Origin: Erysipelotrichaceae bacterium
GTDB taxonomy: Bacteria; Bacillota_I; Bacilli_A; Erysipelotrichales; Erysipelotrichaceae
Assembly (NCBI GenBank): GCA_017428765.1
Contig: JAFRQF010000013.1
Coordinates: 1-64,000, forward strand
Reading direction: 5' to 3'
DNA length: 64,000 nucleotides
Part shown: piece by piece, positions 52,169 through 60,427 of the stretch
Position numbering within the stretch: position 1 is the first letter of the stretch
Layout: each line of letters opens with the position of its first letter
The notes under the pieces: model-generated
Databases searched by the model: none
Seen by the model: only the letters and a program-made list of their open reading frames with translations
Told to the model about the DNA's origin: nothing
Translations under genes and position numbers: made by a program

Positions 52169-53055
52169 TGGCTATTAGCGCTGCTCAGGTAAAAGAATTA
52201 AGAGATAAGACCGGTGCCGGCATGCTCGATTGCAAGAACGCTCTTGCAGCATCGGACGGCGACATCGAAAAAGCGATCGACTGGCTCAGAGAAAAGGGTA
52301 TTGCCAAATCCATCAAGAAGGCTTCCCGTATCGCTGCTGAAGGTCTTGCAAAGATCGTCATCGACGGTAACAAAGCCTGCATGATCGAAGTCAACTCTGA
52401 AACAGACTTCGTTGCTAAGAACGAACAGTTCCTCAAACTGCTTGAAACAGCTGCCAATACGATCCTGGCTGGCGAACCGGCTGACAATGAAGCTGCACTC
52501 GCACTTCCGGTCAACGGTGCTACGCTGAACGATGAATTCATCAACGCTACAGCTACCATCGGTGAAAAGATCGTCTTAAGAAGATTTGCCATCGTCAAGA
52601 AGAATGATGATGAATTATTCGGTGACTACTCTCACATGGGTGGTACCAAGACTGCTTTAGTCGTCTTAAAGGGCGGCGATGAGCAGCTGGCTCACTTCAT
52701 GGCTATGCAGGTCGCTTCCATGTCTCCGACTTATGTCAGCTCCGCAGATATGCCGGCTGATGTCGTCGATCATGAAAGAAAAGTCCAGACTGAGATCGTC
52801 AGAAATGATGAAAAGTTTGCCGGCAAACCGGAAAACGTCATCAATGGTGCGATCGAAGGCAAGGTCTCCAAGGCTTTGAAGGAAATGTGCCTGGTCGACC
52901 AGGAATACTTCATGGATACTGCCAAGAAGGTCTCTGCAGTTCTCAAGGAGAACAATGCTGAAGTCAAGTGCTTCGTAAGATACACTGTCGGCGAAGGCAT
53001 TGAAAAGCGTGAAGAAAACTTTGCGGAAGAAGTCGCAAAGCAGATGAACGCTTAA
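52168..53055 (+). CDS. tsf: Elongation factor Ts
   Basis: 295 residues, full length. The N-terminal UBA-like part (AAQVKELRDKTGAGMLDCKN) and the TDFVAKN motif that displaces GDP from EF-Tu are present, as is HVAA-type HFMAMQVASM. It is coupled to rpsB by TAATG. A terminator lies 15 bases after the stop, so pyrH is transcribed separately. Confidence 0.98.
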   Translation: MAISAAQVKELRDKTGAGMLDCKNALAASDGDIEKAIDWLREKGIAKSIKKASRIAAEGLAKIVIDGNKACMIEVNSETDFVAKNEQFLKLLETAANTILAGEPADNEAALALPVNGATLNDEFINATATIGEKIVLRRFAIVKKNDDELFGDYSHMGGTKTALVVLKGGDEQLAHFMAMQVASMSPTYVSSADMPADVVDHERKVQTEIVRNDEKFAGKPENVINGAIEGKVSKALKEMCLVDQEYFMDTAKKVSAVLKENNAEVKCFVRYTVGEGIEKREENFAEEVAKQMNA

Positions 53056-53069
53056 AAAGATTTCCTATG

Positions 53070-53102
53070 AAACGGTCGGAATTGATTCCGGCCGTTTTTT
53101 TA
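53070..53102 (+). terminator. rpsB-tsf terminator
   Basis: AAACGG-T-CGGAAT pairs with ATTCCG-G-CCGTTT around a two-base turn, with a T:G mismatch, followed by a T-run. Confidence 0.88.
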
Positions 53103-53113
53103 TGTCTGAATAA

Positions 53114-53122
53114 TGTTAGAAT
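53114..53122 (+). promoter_or_regulatory. Extended -10 of pyrH
   Basis: TGT-TAGAAT (53114-53122); the -35 region is the T-run of the tsf terminator. A normal leader with SD AGAGGTG follows, so this is not a leaderless case. Confidence 0.6.
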
Positions 53123-53144
53123 AAGTAGCAGAGGTGAATTTGTT

Positions 53145-53846
53145 ATGTACAAAAGAGTCTTACTGAAATTATCGGGAGAAGCTTTGGCTGCACCTGATTT
53201 CCCTTTTTCTACAGAAGTACTGGAATCCATCGGCAAGCAGGTCAAGAAGATCTCTGACATGGGTATCGGTGTCGGTATCGTGGTCGGCGGCGGGAATATC
53301 TGCCGCGGAAGGATCTTTGAAGAACTCGGTTTCGACCGCGTCAAGGCGGACTATGCCGGCATGCTGGCGACGGTCATCAATGCCGTCATGTTTTCTGCGG
53401 AGCTCAGCCGTCTAGGTGTGAAGTCCGTTCCGATGTCTGCAGTCACCGCGCAGAATGTCATGGACTTCGATGTCGATGAGGCAAACCGTCTGATCGAAGA
53501 AGGAAATGTCGTCGTATTCGGCGGCGGCTATGGCAAGCCTTACTATTCTACGGATACCGGTTCTGCACAAAGAGCGAAAGATATCCATGCGGATGTCATT
53601 CTAATGGCGAAGTCCGGTGTCGACGGTGTCTACGACAAGGACCCGAACAAATATGCGGATGCAAAGAAATTTGATGAGCTTACGTTTGATGATATACTTG
53701 AGTTAGGTTTGAAAGTTATCGATCCGCAGGCTGCCGAGATCTGTGCACAGTCCGGTATCGAAGCTTTCGTTTTCAATATGTCTGAGGAAGACAACATCGT
53801 CAAGGCGGTTACCGGCGAAGCTGTCGGCACTGTGATCAGACGATAA
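53145..53846 (+). CDS. pyrH: Uridylate kinase
   Basis: 233 residues of the amino acid kinase fold. The start MYKRVLLKLSGEALA, the VVGGGNICRGR loop and SAVTAQNVMDFDVDEANRLI are diagnostic. It phosphorylates UMP to UDP as a hexamer. The start at 53145 (SD AGAGGTG) is preferred to an in-frame ATG at 53067, which lies before the terminator. The pyrH-frr order is conserved. Confidence 0.97.
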   Translation: MYKRVLLKLSGEALAAPDFPFSTEVLESIGKQVKKISDMGIGVGIVVGGGNICRGRIFEELGFDRVKADYAGMLATVINAVMFSAELSRLGVKSVPMSAVTAQNVMDFDVDEANRLIEEGNVVVFGGGYGKPYYSTDTGSAQRAKDIHADVILMAKSGVDGVYDKDPNKYADAKKFDELTFDDILELGLKVIDPQAAEICAQSGIEAFVFNMSEEDNIVKAVTGEAVGTVIRR

Positions 53847-53859
53847 TAGGGAGGAAAAT

Positions 53860-54407
53860 ATGGATAATCTTTTTTTAGAGATCGCTGATGAAAAAATGAA
53901 TGGTGCGATCAAGGCATTCGAATCTCAGCTTACCAAAGTCAGGACAGGCAGAGCCAATCCTACGATGCTGGACGGCATCCATGTCGACTATTACGGGTCA
54001 CCTACACCGCTCAATCAGATCGCTTCGATCTCCATCCAGGAAGGCAAGACCTTAGTCATCAAACCTTTCGACCGCAATTCGACCAAGGATGTCGAACGTG
54101 CGATCAACGCTTCCGATCTGGGTCTTCCGGTCCAGAACAACGGCGATGTGCTGCGTGTAACGGTCCCGGCACTTACCGAAGATACCCGTAAGGGCTTCTG
54201 CAAGGATGTCGACAAGATGGCGGAAGAAGCCAAGGTCCAGGTCCGCAATGCCAGAAGAGAAGTCAACGAAGAGATCAAGAAAGATAAGACGATCCCTGAG
54301 GATCTCTCCAAATCTTACCTGGAAGACATACAGAAGGCTACCGATAAGGCGATCGCCAAGATCGAAGAGATCGCCAAGGCAAAACAAAAAGAAATAATGA
54401 CGATTTA

Positions 54408-54408
<1 letters not shown>
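53860..54408 (+). CDS. frr: Ribosome recycling factor
   Basis: 182 residues, full length. The long helical domain carries VRTGRANPTMLDGIHVDYYG and the C-terminal KKDKTIPEDLSKSYLEDIQK. With EF-G it splits post-termination ribosomes. SD AGGGAGG, spacing six. Its stop overlaps uppS as TAATG. Confidence 0.98.
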
Positions 54409-55098
<690 letters not shown>

Positions 55099-55118
<20 letters not shown>

Positions 55119-55863
55119 CGGCGTTTTTATCGCCTTGATCACCGTCGTAGCCGCATATTTCGGCGGTGTGATTTTAGATACCGTACTGGCTTTTATCGGT
55201 ATCTGGGGTTCCTATGAATTTACCAGAGTCCGCAAGAAAGACTTTGACGTCATCCTTTTTGCCGTCATGGTCGTCACTGTCGGCTTGCTGGTGGTGTTCA
55301 ATGGCAAAGCCATGCCAATCCTTTTGCTTGAGATGCTGGTGCTTCTTACGATCGCCGTATTCGATGAAAAGGAAAACTTCGATGATGTTGCTGCGACATT
55401 CCTGATGTCAGCGCTTCTCGGTTATGCTTTATATTTCATGAGGCATTTCCAGCATATCGATAAGTTTTTGTTCGGCTATGTTCTGATCATCTCGTATCTG
55501 ACGGATGTCTTTGCCTTCCAGGTCGGGATCAAATTCGGCAAGCATAAGCTCAATCCGCGTGTTTCGCCGAAAAAGACCATCGAAGGTTCTGTAGGCGGCT
55601 GGTTCTTCGGATGTGCGATATCGCTGGCCTGGGCGGCGATCTTCAAATTCTTCGGCATGTCGCCCACACTGTTTGTCGTCGCATCTTTGTTTCTGCCTTT
55701 AGTTTCTGAAATAGGTGATCTTGTCTTCTCTTTGATCAAGCGTCACTATGGTGTTAAAGATTTCTCCAACCTGATCCCGGGCCATGGCGGCATTCTGGAT
55801 AGGATGGATTCCCATATCTTCTGTATGGTACTGTTTGGAGTGTTGATGAGCTTATTTGTATGA
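55099..55863 (+). CDS. cdsA: Phosphatidate cytidylyltransferase
   Basis: 254 residues with about eight membrane helices. The family signature lies at the C-terminal end: KRHYGVKDFSNLIPGHGG-ILDRMDSHIF (two segments). It makes CDP-diacylglycerol, the precursor for phosphatidylglycerol and thus for LTA. ATG 55099 (five bases from GGAGG) is preferred to GTG 55096. It overlaps uppS by 20 bases and dxr by four (ATGA). Confidence 0.95.
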
Positions 55864-57005
55864 AAAGACTTATGTTAATGGGCGCTTCCGGCTCGATCGG
55901 AACGCAGAGTATCGATGTGATCAAACAGCACAGTGATGAACTGGAGCTTGTCAGCGTATCCGTCGGTCACAATATCGAATATCTTATCAAGATCCTGAAA
56001 GAGTTCAGGATCCGTTACGCTTATACGATCGAAGAGAATCCGCAGCTCGCATCATCGTTCCCCGAGACGAAGTTCTATTTCGGTGATGACGGTCTGGTAC
56101 AGATGGCTGCCCTGAAAGATTATGACGTTCTGGTCAATGCTTTGGTCGGATTCGTAGGTTTCAAACCGACAGTCACGGCGATCAAGAACCGTAAAGACAT
56201 CGCTCTTGCCAACAAAGAAACACTGGTTGCGGGCGGGCGTATCATCAATGAACTGCTGGCTGAATATAAAGTCAGTCTGAATCCGATCGATTCGGAACAT
56301 GTTGCCATATGGCAATGCATGCAGGGTCACGATAAGGCGGATATCCGCCGTCTGATCATCACGGCATCCGGCGGATCCTTCCGCGGTTATACCAGAGATC
56401 AGCTGGCTGATGTCAAGCTGGAACAGGCTTTGAAACATCCGGTATGGAACATGGGCTCCAAGATCACGATCGATTCTTCGACGATGATGAACAAAGGCTT
56501 TGAGATCATCGAAGCACATTACCTCTTCGATCTTCCTTACGACAAGATCGACGTCGTTTTGCATAAAGAGGCTGCCGTACATTCCATGGTCGAATACAAC
56601 GACGGTTCCATCATTGCGCAGATCGGCGTTCCCGATATGCGTCTGATGATCAAGTATGCTCTCTTGTACCCGAAACACAAAGGGGACAAGGTCACAAGTT
56701 ATTTTGATTTCGACAAGATCTCTTCGCTCAATTTCCTGAAGATGGATTATTCCCGTTATCCGCTGGTCCGGCTGGCAAAACAGGTCGGCTCTTTCGAAGG
56801 CAACTTCGGAGCCGTGCTGATCGGTGCCAACGATGAAGCTGTCGCTCTGTTTCTGAAAGAGCGGATCCGCTTCGTCGATATCGAAGCTTACATCTTCAAG
56901 ACACTGAAGGCTGCACGCTTCATCAAGGAACCGACTGTCGATCAGATCATCGATTCCCACCGCTGGGCGAAAGAATATGTCGATCAGCTCTGGGCAAACT
57001 CCTGA
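55860..57005 (+). CDS. dxr: 1-deoxy-D-xylulose 5-phosphate reductoisomerase
   Basis: 381 residues. The NADPH site GASGSIGTQSIDVIKQH is at the N-terminus, and the metal and substrate residues are in NPIDSEHVAIWQC, ASGGSFRGY and KITIDSSTMMNKGFE. It commits to the MEP isoprenoid pathway, feeding UppS two genes upstream. It is coupled to cdsA by ATGA. Its stop codon lies within a terminator stem. Confidence 0.97.
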   Translation: MKRLMLMGASGSIGTQSIDVIKQHSDELELVSVSVGHNIEYLIKILKEFRIRYAYTIEENPQLASSFPETKFYFGDDGLVQMAALKDYDVLVNALVGFVGFKPTVTAIKNRKDIALANKETLVAGGRIINELLAEYKVSLNPIDSEHVAIWQCMQGHDKADIRRLIITASGGSFRGYTRDQLADVKLEQALKHPVWNMGSKITIDSSTMMNKGFEIIEAHYLFDLPYDKIDVVLHKEAAVHSMVEYNDGSIIAQIGVPDMRLMIKYALLYPKHKGDKVTSYFDFDKISSLNFLKMDYSRYPLVRLAKQVGSFEGNFGAVLIGANDEAVALFLKERIRFVDIEAYIFKTLKAARFIKEPTVDQIIDSHRWAKEYVDQLWANS

Positions 57006-57022
57006 AATAGGAGTTTTTTTCT
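56996..57022 (+). terminator. uppS-cdsA-dxr terminator
   Basis: AAACTCCT (56996-57003), a five-base loop, AGGAGTTT (57009-57016), then TTTTC. It overlaps the dxr stop codon and ends just before the rseP extended -10. Confidence 0.85.
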
Positions 57023-57027
57023 TGTAG

Positions 57028-57036
57028 TGCTATAAT
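57028..57036 (+). promoter_or_regulatory. Extended -10 directly upstream of rseP
   Basis: TGC-TATAAT (57028-57036), then seven bases (TTTGTAG) to the rseP ATG; no SD. Leaderless candidate with a full extended -10, which would make a -35 unnecessary. Confidence 0.6.
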
Positions 57037-57043
57037 TTTGTAG

Positions 57044-58135
57044 ATGACTGTTTTTAGAAATTTATTACTTTATATCGTAATGCTTGGCGTCATCGTCACA
57101 TTACATGAACTCGGACATCTGCTGGCTGCCAAAGCTTTCGGTGTCTATTGCAAGGAGTTTTCTTTTGGTTTCGGACCGAAATTGCTTTCTCATAAAGGAA
57201 AGGAGACGGAGTATTGTCTTAGAGCGATCCCGTTAGGGGGATTCGTGGCCATGGCCGGAGACAGTGACAACGATCTGGAAACGAAGGTGGAGGCCGATGA
57301 TCTTCCGCCGGAACGCACATTGACCGGTATCGCAAAATGGAAACGCATCATCATCATGATGGCAGGCATCATGATGAACATCATCCTGGCGATCGTGATC
57401 TATTCATTGATGATCTTATCTTCCGGCACCTATGCGACCAGCACCAAACCGGCGATCACCAATGTCTTGGAAGATTCTCCGGCATTGAAAGCCGGACTCA
57501 GAGAAGGGGATATCGTCACCAAAGTCGAATTTGAAAACGGCTTGTCCTATAAGCCGGATACATACCTTGAACTGATCAATTTCCTGGATACCTATGACGG
57601 CAACGGTCCATGGATCATGACCGTGGAAAGAGACGGTTCATCCATCAAGCTTGATGTCTATCCGGAATTCAATACCGAGCAGCAAAGATACATGGTCGGT
57701 ATCGGTTTCTCCAATACGGCTGTCGAGGCGGTGAAGGTCAACATCTTCAACTGCTGGAAGTATGGCTTTGAATTTGCGATGTTCATCCTGAAGCTGACGT
57801 TCTCGTCTTTGCTGACACTGTTCCGGGGCAAGAACCTCGATTCTCTGTCCGGACCGATCGGCATCTATTCGACGGTCTCACAGACCGCATCCTTAGGCTT
57901 GTCCTACTACCTGCAGCTGATCGCCATGGTCTCGATCAATGTCGGCTTAGTCAACGCTTTGCCGCTTCCGATCTTTGACGGCGGAAGGGTACTGTTACTG
58001 GTGATCGAAGCGATCATCGGAAGACCTTTATCCGAAAAAGCGCAGAATGCGGTGATGTCGGCTTCCTTATTCTTACTGCTGCTGTTATTCGTTTTTGTCA
58101 TGTACAACGATATCTCAAAGATCATTGGAGGTTAA
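57044..58135 (+). CDS. rseP: Site-2 intramembrane metalloprotease RseP/RasP
   Basis: 363 residues: the zinc-binding HELGH (about 22-26) in the first membrane helix, one PDZ domain (about 145-210, with VLEDSPALKAGLREGD), and the second active-site motif NALPLPIFDGGR (about 305; Asp as third ligand). It cleaves anti-sigma factors and signal peptide remnants within the membrane. No SD is present; an extended -10 lies seven bases upstream. The dxr-rseP order is widely conserved. galE follows after four bases. Confidence 0.95.
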   Translation: MTVFRNLLLYIVMLGVIVTLHELGHLLAAKAFGVYCKEFSFGFGPKLLSHKGKETEYCLRAIPLGGFVAMAGDSDNDLETKVEADDLPPERTLTGIAKWKRIIIMMAGIMMNIILAIVIYSLMILSSGTYATSTKPAITNVLEDSPALKAGLREGDIVTKVEFENGLSYKPDTYLELINFLDTYDGNGPWIMTVERDGSSIKLDVYPEFNTEQQRYMVGIGFSNTAVEAVKVNIFNCWKYGFEFAMFILKLTFSSLLTLFRGKNLDSLSGPIGIYSTVSQTASLGLSYYLQLIAMVSINVGLVNALPLPIFDGGRVLLLVIEAIIGRPLSEKAQNAVMSASLFLLLLLFVFVMYNDISKIIGG

Positions 58136-58139
58136 GCAT

Positions 58140-59144
58140 ATGAAGATTCTTGTGACTGGCGGTACCGGTTATATCGGTTCGCATACCTGCGTTGAACTGA
58201 TCCAGGCAGGACATGAAGTCGTGATCCTGGACAACCTGTATAATTCTTCCAAAGATGTCCTGGATAAGATCGAAACGATCTCCGGCGTGAAGCCAAAGTT
58301 CTATAAGACCGATATCCTGGATAAGGAAGGACTTGAAAAGGTCTTTGCGGAAAACGAATTTGAAGCAGTGATCCACTTTGCCGGCTACAAGGCAGTAGGG
58401 GAATCCGTAGCGATCCCTCTGACTTACTACGAAAACAACATCTCCGGTTCGATCAACCTGTACCAGATGATGAAGAAGTATCATGTCCGCAATCTGGTCT
58501 TCTCTTCTTCGGCGACCGTCTATGGCGATGATTTCGAAGTTCCGTTCAAGGAAGAATACGGCCTTGGAACGACGACCAATCCTTACGGCACGACCAAGAA
58601 GATGAATGAGATGATCATCACCGACATGAACAAGGCGGAACCGGAAAATTCGGCAGTCCTTCTTCGTTATTTCAATCCGATCGGCGCACACGAATCCGGT
58701 CTGATCGGTGAGATCCCTAACGGCATTCCGAACAATCTGGTCCCATATATCGCACAGGTCGCAGCCGGACAAAGAGATTTCCTTCGTGTCTGGGGAAATG
58801 ACTATGACACAGTCGATGGCACAGGCGTCAGAGACTATATCCATGTCGTCGATCTGGCTAAAGCACATGTTAAAGCTATCGAATATGCGGCAGCCCACAA
58901 GGGCACGGAAGTCATCAACATCGGTACCGGCAAAGGTTATTCCGTACTGGAAGTCCTGCACGCGTATGAGAAGGCTTGCGGCTATCCGATCCCTTACAAG
59001 ATCATGGAAAGAAGGCCGGGAGATATCGCTACCTGTTATGCCGATACCGCCAAAGCGGAAAAGCTGCTTGGTTTCAAGGCCCAGTACGATATCGACAAGA
59101 TGTGTGAGGATTCTTACCGCTTCAGTAAAAATCTGAAATTATAG
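58140..59144 (+). CDS. galE: UDP-glucose 4-epimerase
   Basis: 334 residues, a short-chain dehydrogenase-type epimerase. The NAD site GGTGYIGSHTCVELI is at the N-terminus, and SSSATVYGD with NPYGTTKKMNE supplies the catalytic Ser/Tyr/Lys. It interconverts UDP-glucose and UDP-galactose, linking galactose taken up by the mgl system at the other end of this window with the cell envelope. The start at 58140 (SD GGAGG) is preferred over an upstream in-frame ATG inside rseP. Its place after rseP is not standard. Confidence 0.96.
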   Translation: MKILVTGGTGYIGSHTCVELIQAGHEVVILDNLYNSSKDVLDKIETISGVKPKFYKTDILDKEGLEKVFAENEFEAVIHFAGYKAVGESVAIPLTYYENNISGSINLYQMMKKYHVRNLVFSSSATVYGDDFEVPFKEEYGLGTTTNPYGTTKKMNEMIITDMNKAEPENSAVLLRYFNPIGAHESGLIGEIPNGIPNNLVPYIAQVAAGQRDFLRVWGNDYDTVDGTGVRDYIHVVDLAKAHVKAIEYAAAHKGTEVINIGTGKGYSVLEVLHAYEKACGYPIPYKIMERRPGDIATCYADTAKAEKLLGFKAQYDIDKMCEDSYRFSKNLKL

Positions 59145-59247
59145 ATAAATTTATATATAAATTAAACTATAAATAATAATTAAAAAACGCTGTGAATATA
59201 TTGATAAATTTATTGACAAATTTACTGCGTTTTTTTATAATGAAGAC
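59145..59247 (+). promoter_or_regulatory. AT-rich regulatory region with AAATTTA repeats and a consensus promoter
   Basis: A perfect promoter, TTGACA (59213-59218), 17 bases, TATAAT (59236-59241), lies six bases from the next ATG. AAATTTA occurs at 59147, 59206 and 59218, the last two 12 bases apart around the -35, and AATTTATATATAAATT (59148-59163) is a perfect palindrome. AAAAAACGC (about 59182) and GCGTTTTTT (about 59227) form a galE terminator arm pair that overlaps the promoter spacer. The layout fits an autoregulated, repressible promoter. Confidence 0.7.
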
Positions 59248-59466
59248 ATGATGAATAAGTCTGTTTTTGGTGCAATGCTGAATTCTCTGGTACCGATCTC
59301 GCATCTCAATCAGGGCAAGGCAGCCAAGATCATCTCTTCGCTGGGCCCGGATGATGTCAAGATCATCGTCAAGAACAACGAACCGATGGCTGCGATCGTT
59401 TCGATCAGCCGTTTTTCGGAACTGATCGAGGCGGAAGAGACGCTCAAGGAGAAGAAACATGGCTAG
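59248..59466 (+). CDS. Phd/YefM-like antitoxin candidate (orphan)
   Basis: 72 residues. SHLNQGKAAKIISSL, then VKIIVKNNEPMAAIVSISRFSELIEAEE follows the Phd/YefM pattern, in which the N-terminal half binds operator DNA and the tail neutralises a toxin. No RelE- or Doc-like toxin is adjacent: the next gene encodes a membrane-anchored protein. It starts six bases after TATAAT of the best promoter in the window, with no SD, so it is a leaderless candidate; a second ATG follows at once. The name rests on the pattern alone and it could instead be a solitary transcriptional repressor. Confidence 0.6.
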   Translation: MMNKSVFGAMLNSLVPISHLNQGKAAKIISSLGPDDVKIIVKNNEPMAAIVSISRFSELIEAEETLKEKKHG

Positions 59467-60418
59467 GAAAAGAAAAGTCAGGATCGACAGGATCATCATC
59501 CTGGTGCTTTCCGGTGTCCTGATCCTCGGCCTGATCGGTTTTGGCGTGTATCAGGGGATCTCTTATCTTTCAAAGAAGATGTCGGAAGATCAAAGCCAGG
59601 GACAAATCGATAATGTTCCGGCTCCCGTCGATACGGTCAAGGGTACGAAAATAACGTTGCTGGATTATGATGTTTTCATTTCGGAATCGGAAAATCTCGG
59701 TTTCAATTTCATCATTGCGACATTGCAGTTCGACTCTGAGGAACCGGTCTCTTTCGACCTGGGGAATCTGCAGACATCCGAAAAGATCTATCTGAACAAT
59801 GTCTCCAAATACATCGATACGCTCAATGAGAAGTCCTATAAGATCGATAAGTTCAATATCGTGAATTCGGTCGTCTCTGAGCAGAATTCTTATGTGTGCA
59901 ATATCTTCATTCCGTATACGACAGACAGCTATTCTCTGCGTCTGCTCAATTCCTCGGATGCGTCGATGATCGAGTTCGATCTCAATAAGAACACCAATGA
60001 TATCTCGACTCTGAAGTTTGAGACCGATCAGCAGATCGAGATCGGTAACACCAATGTTACGGTATCTTCCTGTTCGGTATCGACGATGATGCTGCACAAC
60101 GGAATGGAATATCAGGTCCCGGCAACGATGAACGTCTATACGTTCAATATCAATGTCAATTCCATCGAAGGCAATGTCATGATCACGGATGCCAGATTCG
60201 TCCGTGCTTCCAGCGATGAAGTCATCACCTGCATGGATGAGACCTACGAATCCGTCAAAGTATCCAACTGTCTGGGTAAGAAACTGGAAGTCGGAGAAAA
60301 CGGAGCTCTGTTTTTTGAAACATTTGCCCAAAGCGACGGTCCGGATTATTCCGGTTCACTGATGCTGATGTTCTCCAACAGCAACGACTGGGTGAAAGTC
60401 CCGACTGTCCTTGAATAG
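59459..60418 (+). CDS. Membrane-anchored extracytoplasmic protein of unknown function
   Basis: 319 residues: a basic start (ARKRKVRIDR), one transmembrane helix (about 12-33) and an outside domain of about 280 residues rich in beta-prone segments, Asn, Ser and Asp. I recognise no family. The domain might be two similar beta-sandwich halves (for example TKITLLDYDVFISES and EIGNTNVTVSSCSVS), as in DUF4352/telomeric-repeat-like surface lipoproteins. It overlaps the antitoxin candidate by eight bases with SD AAGGAG, so the two are translationally coupled. The glucosaminidase gene follows after nine bases. Confidence 0.7.
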   Translation: MARKRKVRIDRIIILVLSGVLILGLIGFGVYQGISYLSKKMSEDQSQGQIDNVPAPVDTVKGTKITLLDYDVFISESENLGFNFIIATLQFDSEEPVSFDLGNLQTSEKIYLNNVSKYIDTLNEKSYKIDKFNIVNSVVSEQNSYVCNIFIPYTTDSYSLRLLNSSDASMIEFDLNKNTNDISTLKFETDQQIEIGNTNVTVSSCSVSTMMLHNGMEYQVPATMNVYTFNINVNSIEGNVMITDARFVRASSDEVITCMDETYESVKVSNCLGKKLEVGENGALFFETFAQSDGPDYSGSLMLMFSNSNDWVKVPTVLE

Positions 60419-60427
60419 ATCTAACTT

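Noticed and set aside
56052..56960. A 302-codon frame antisense to dxr
   Set aside because: Shadow of dxr with biased Asp/Ile/Phe content and no features of a real protein.
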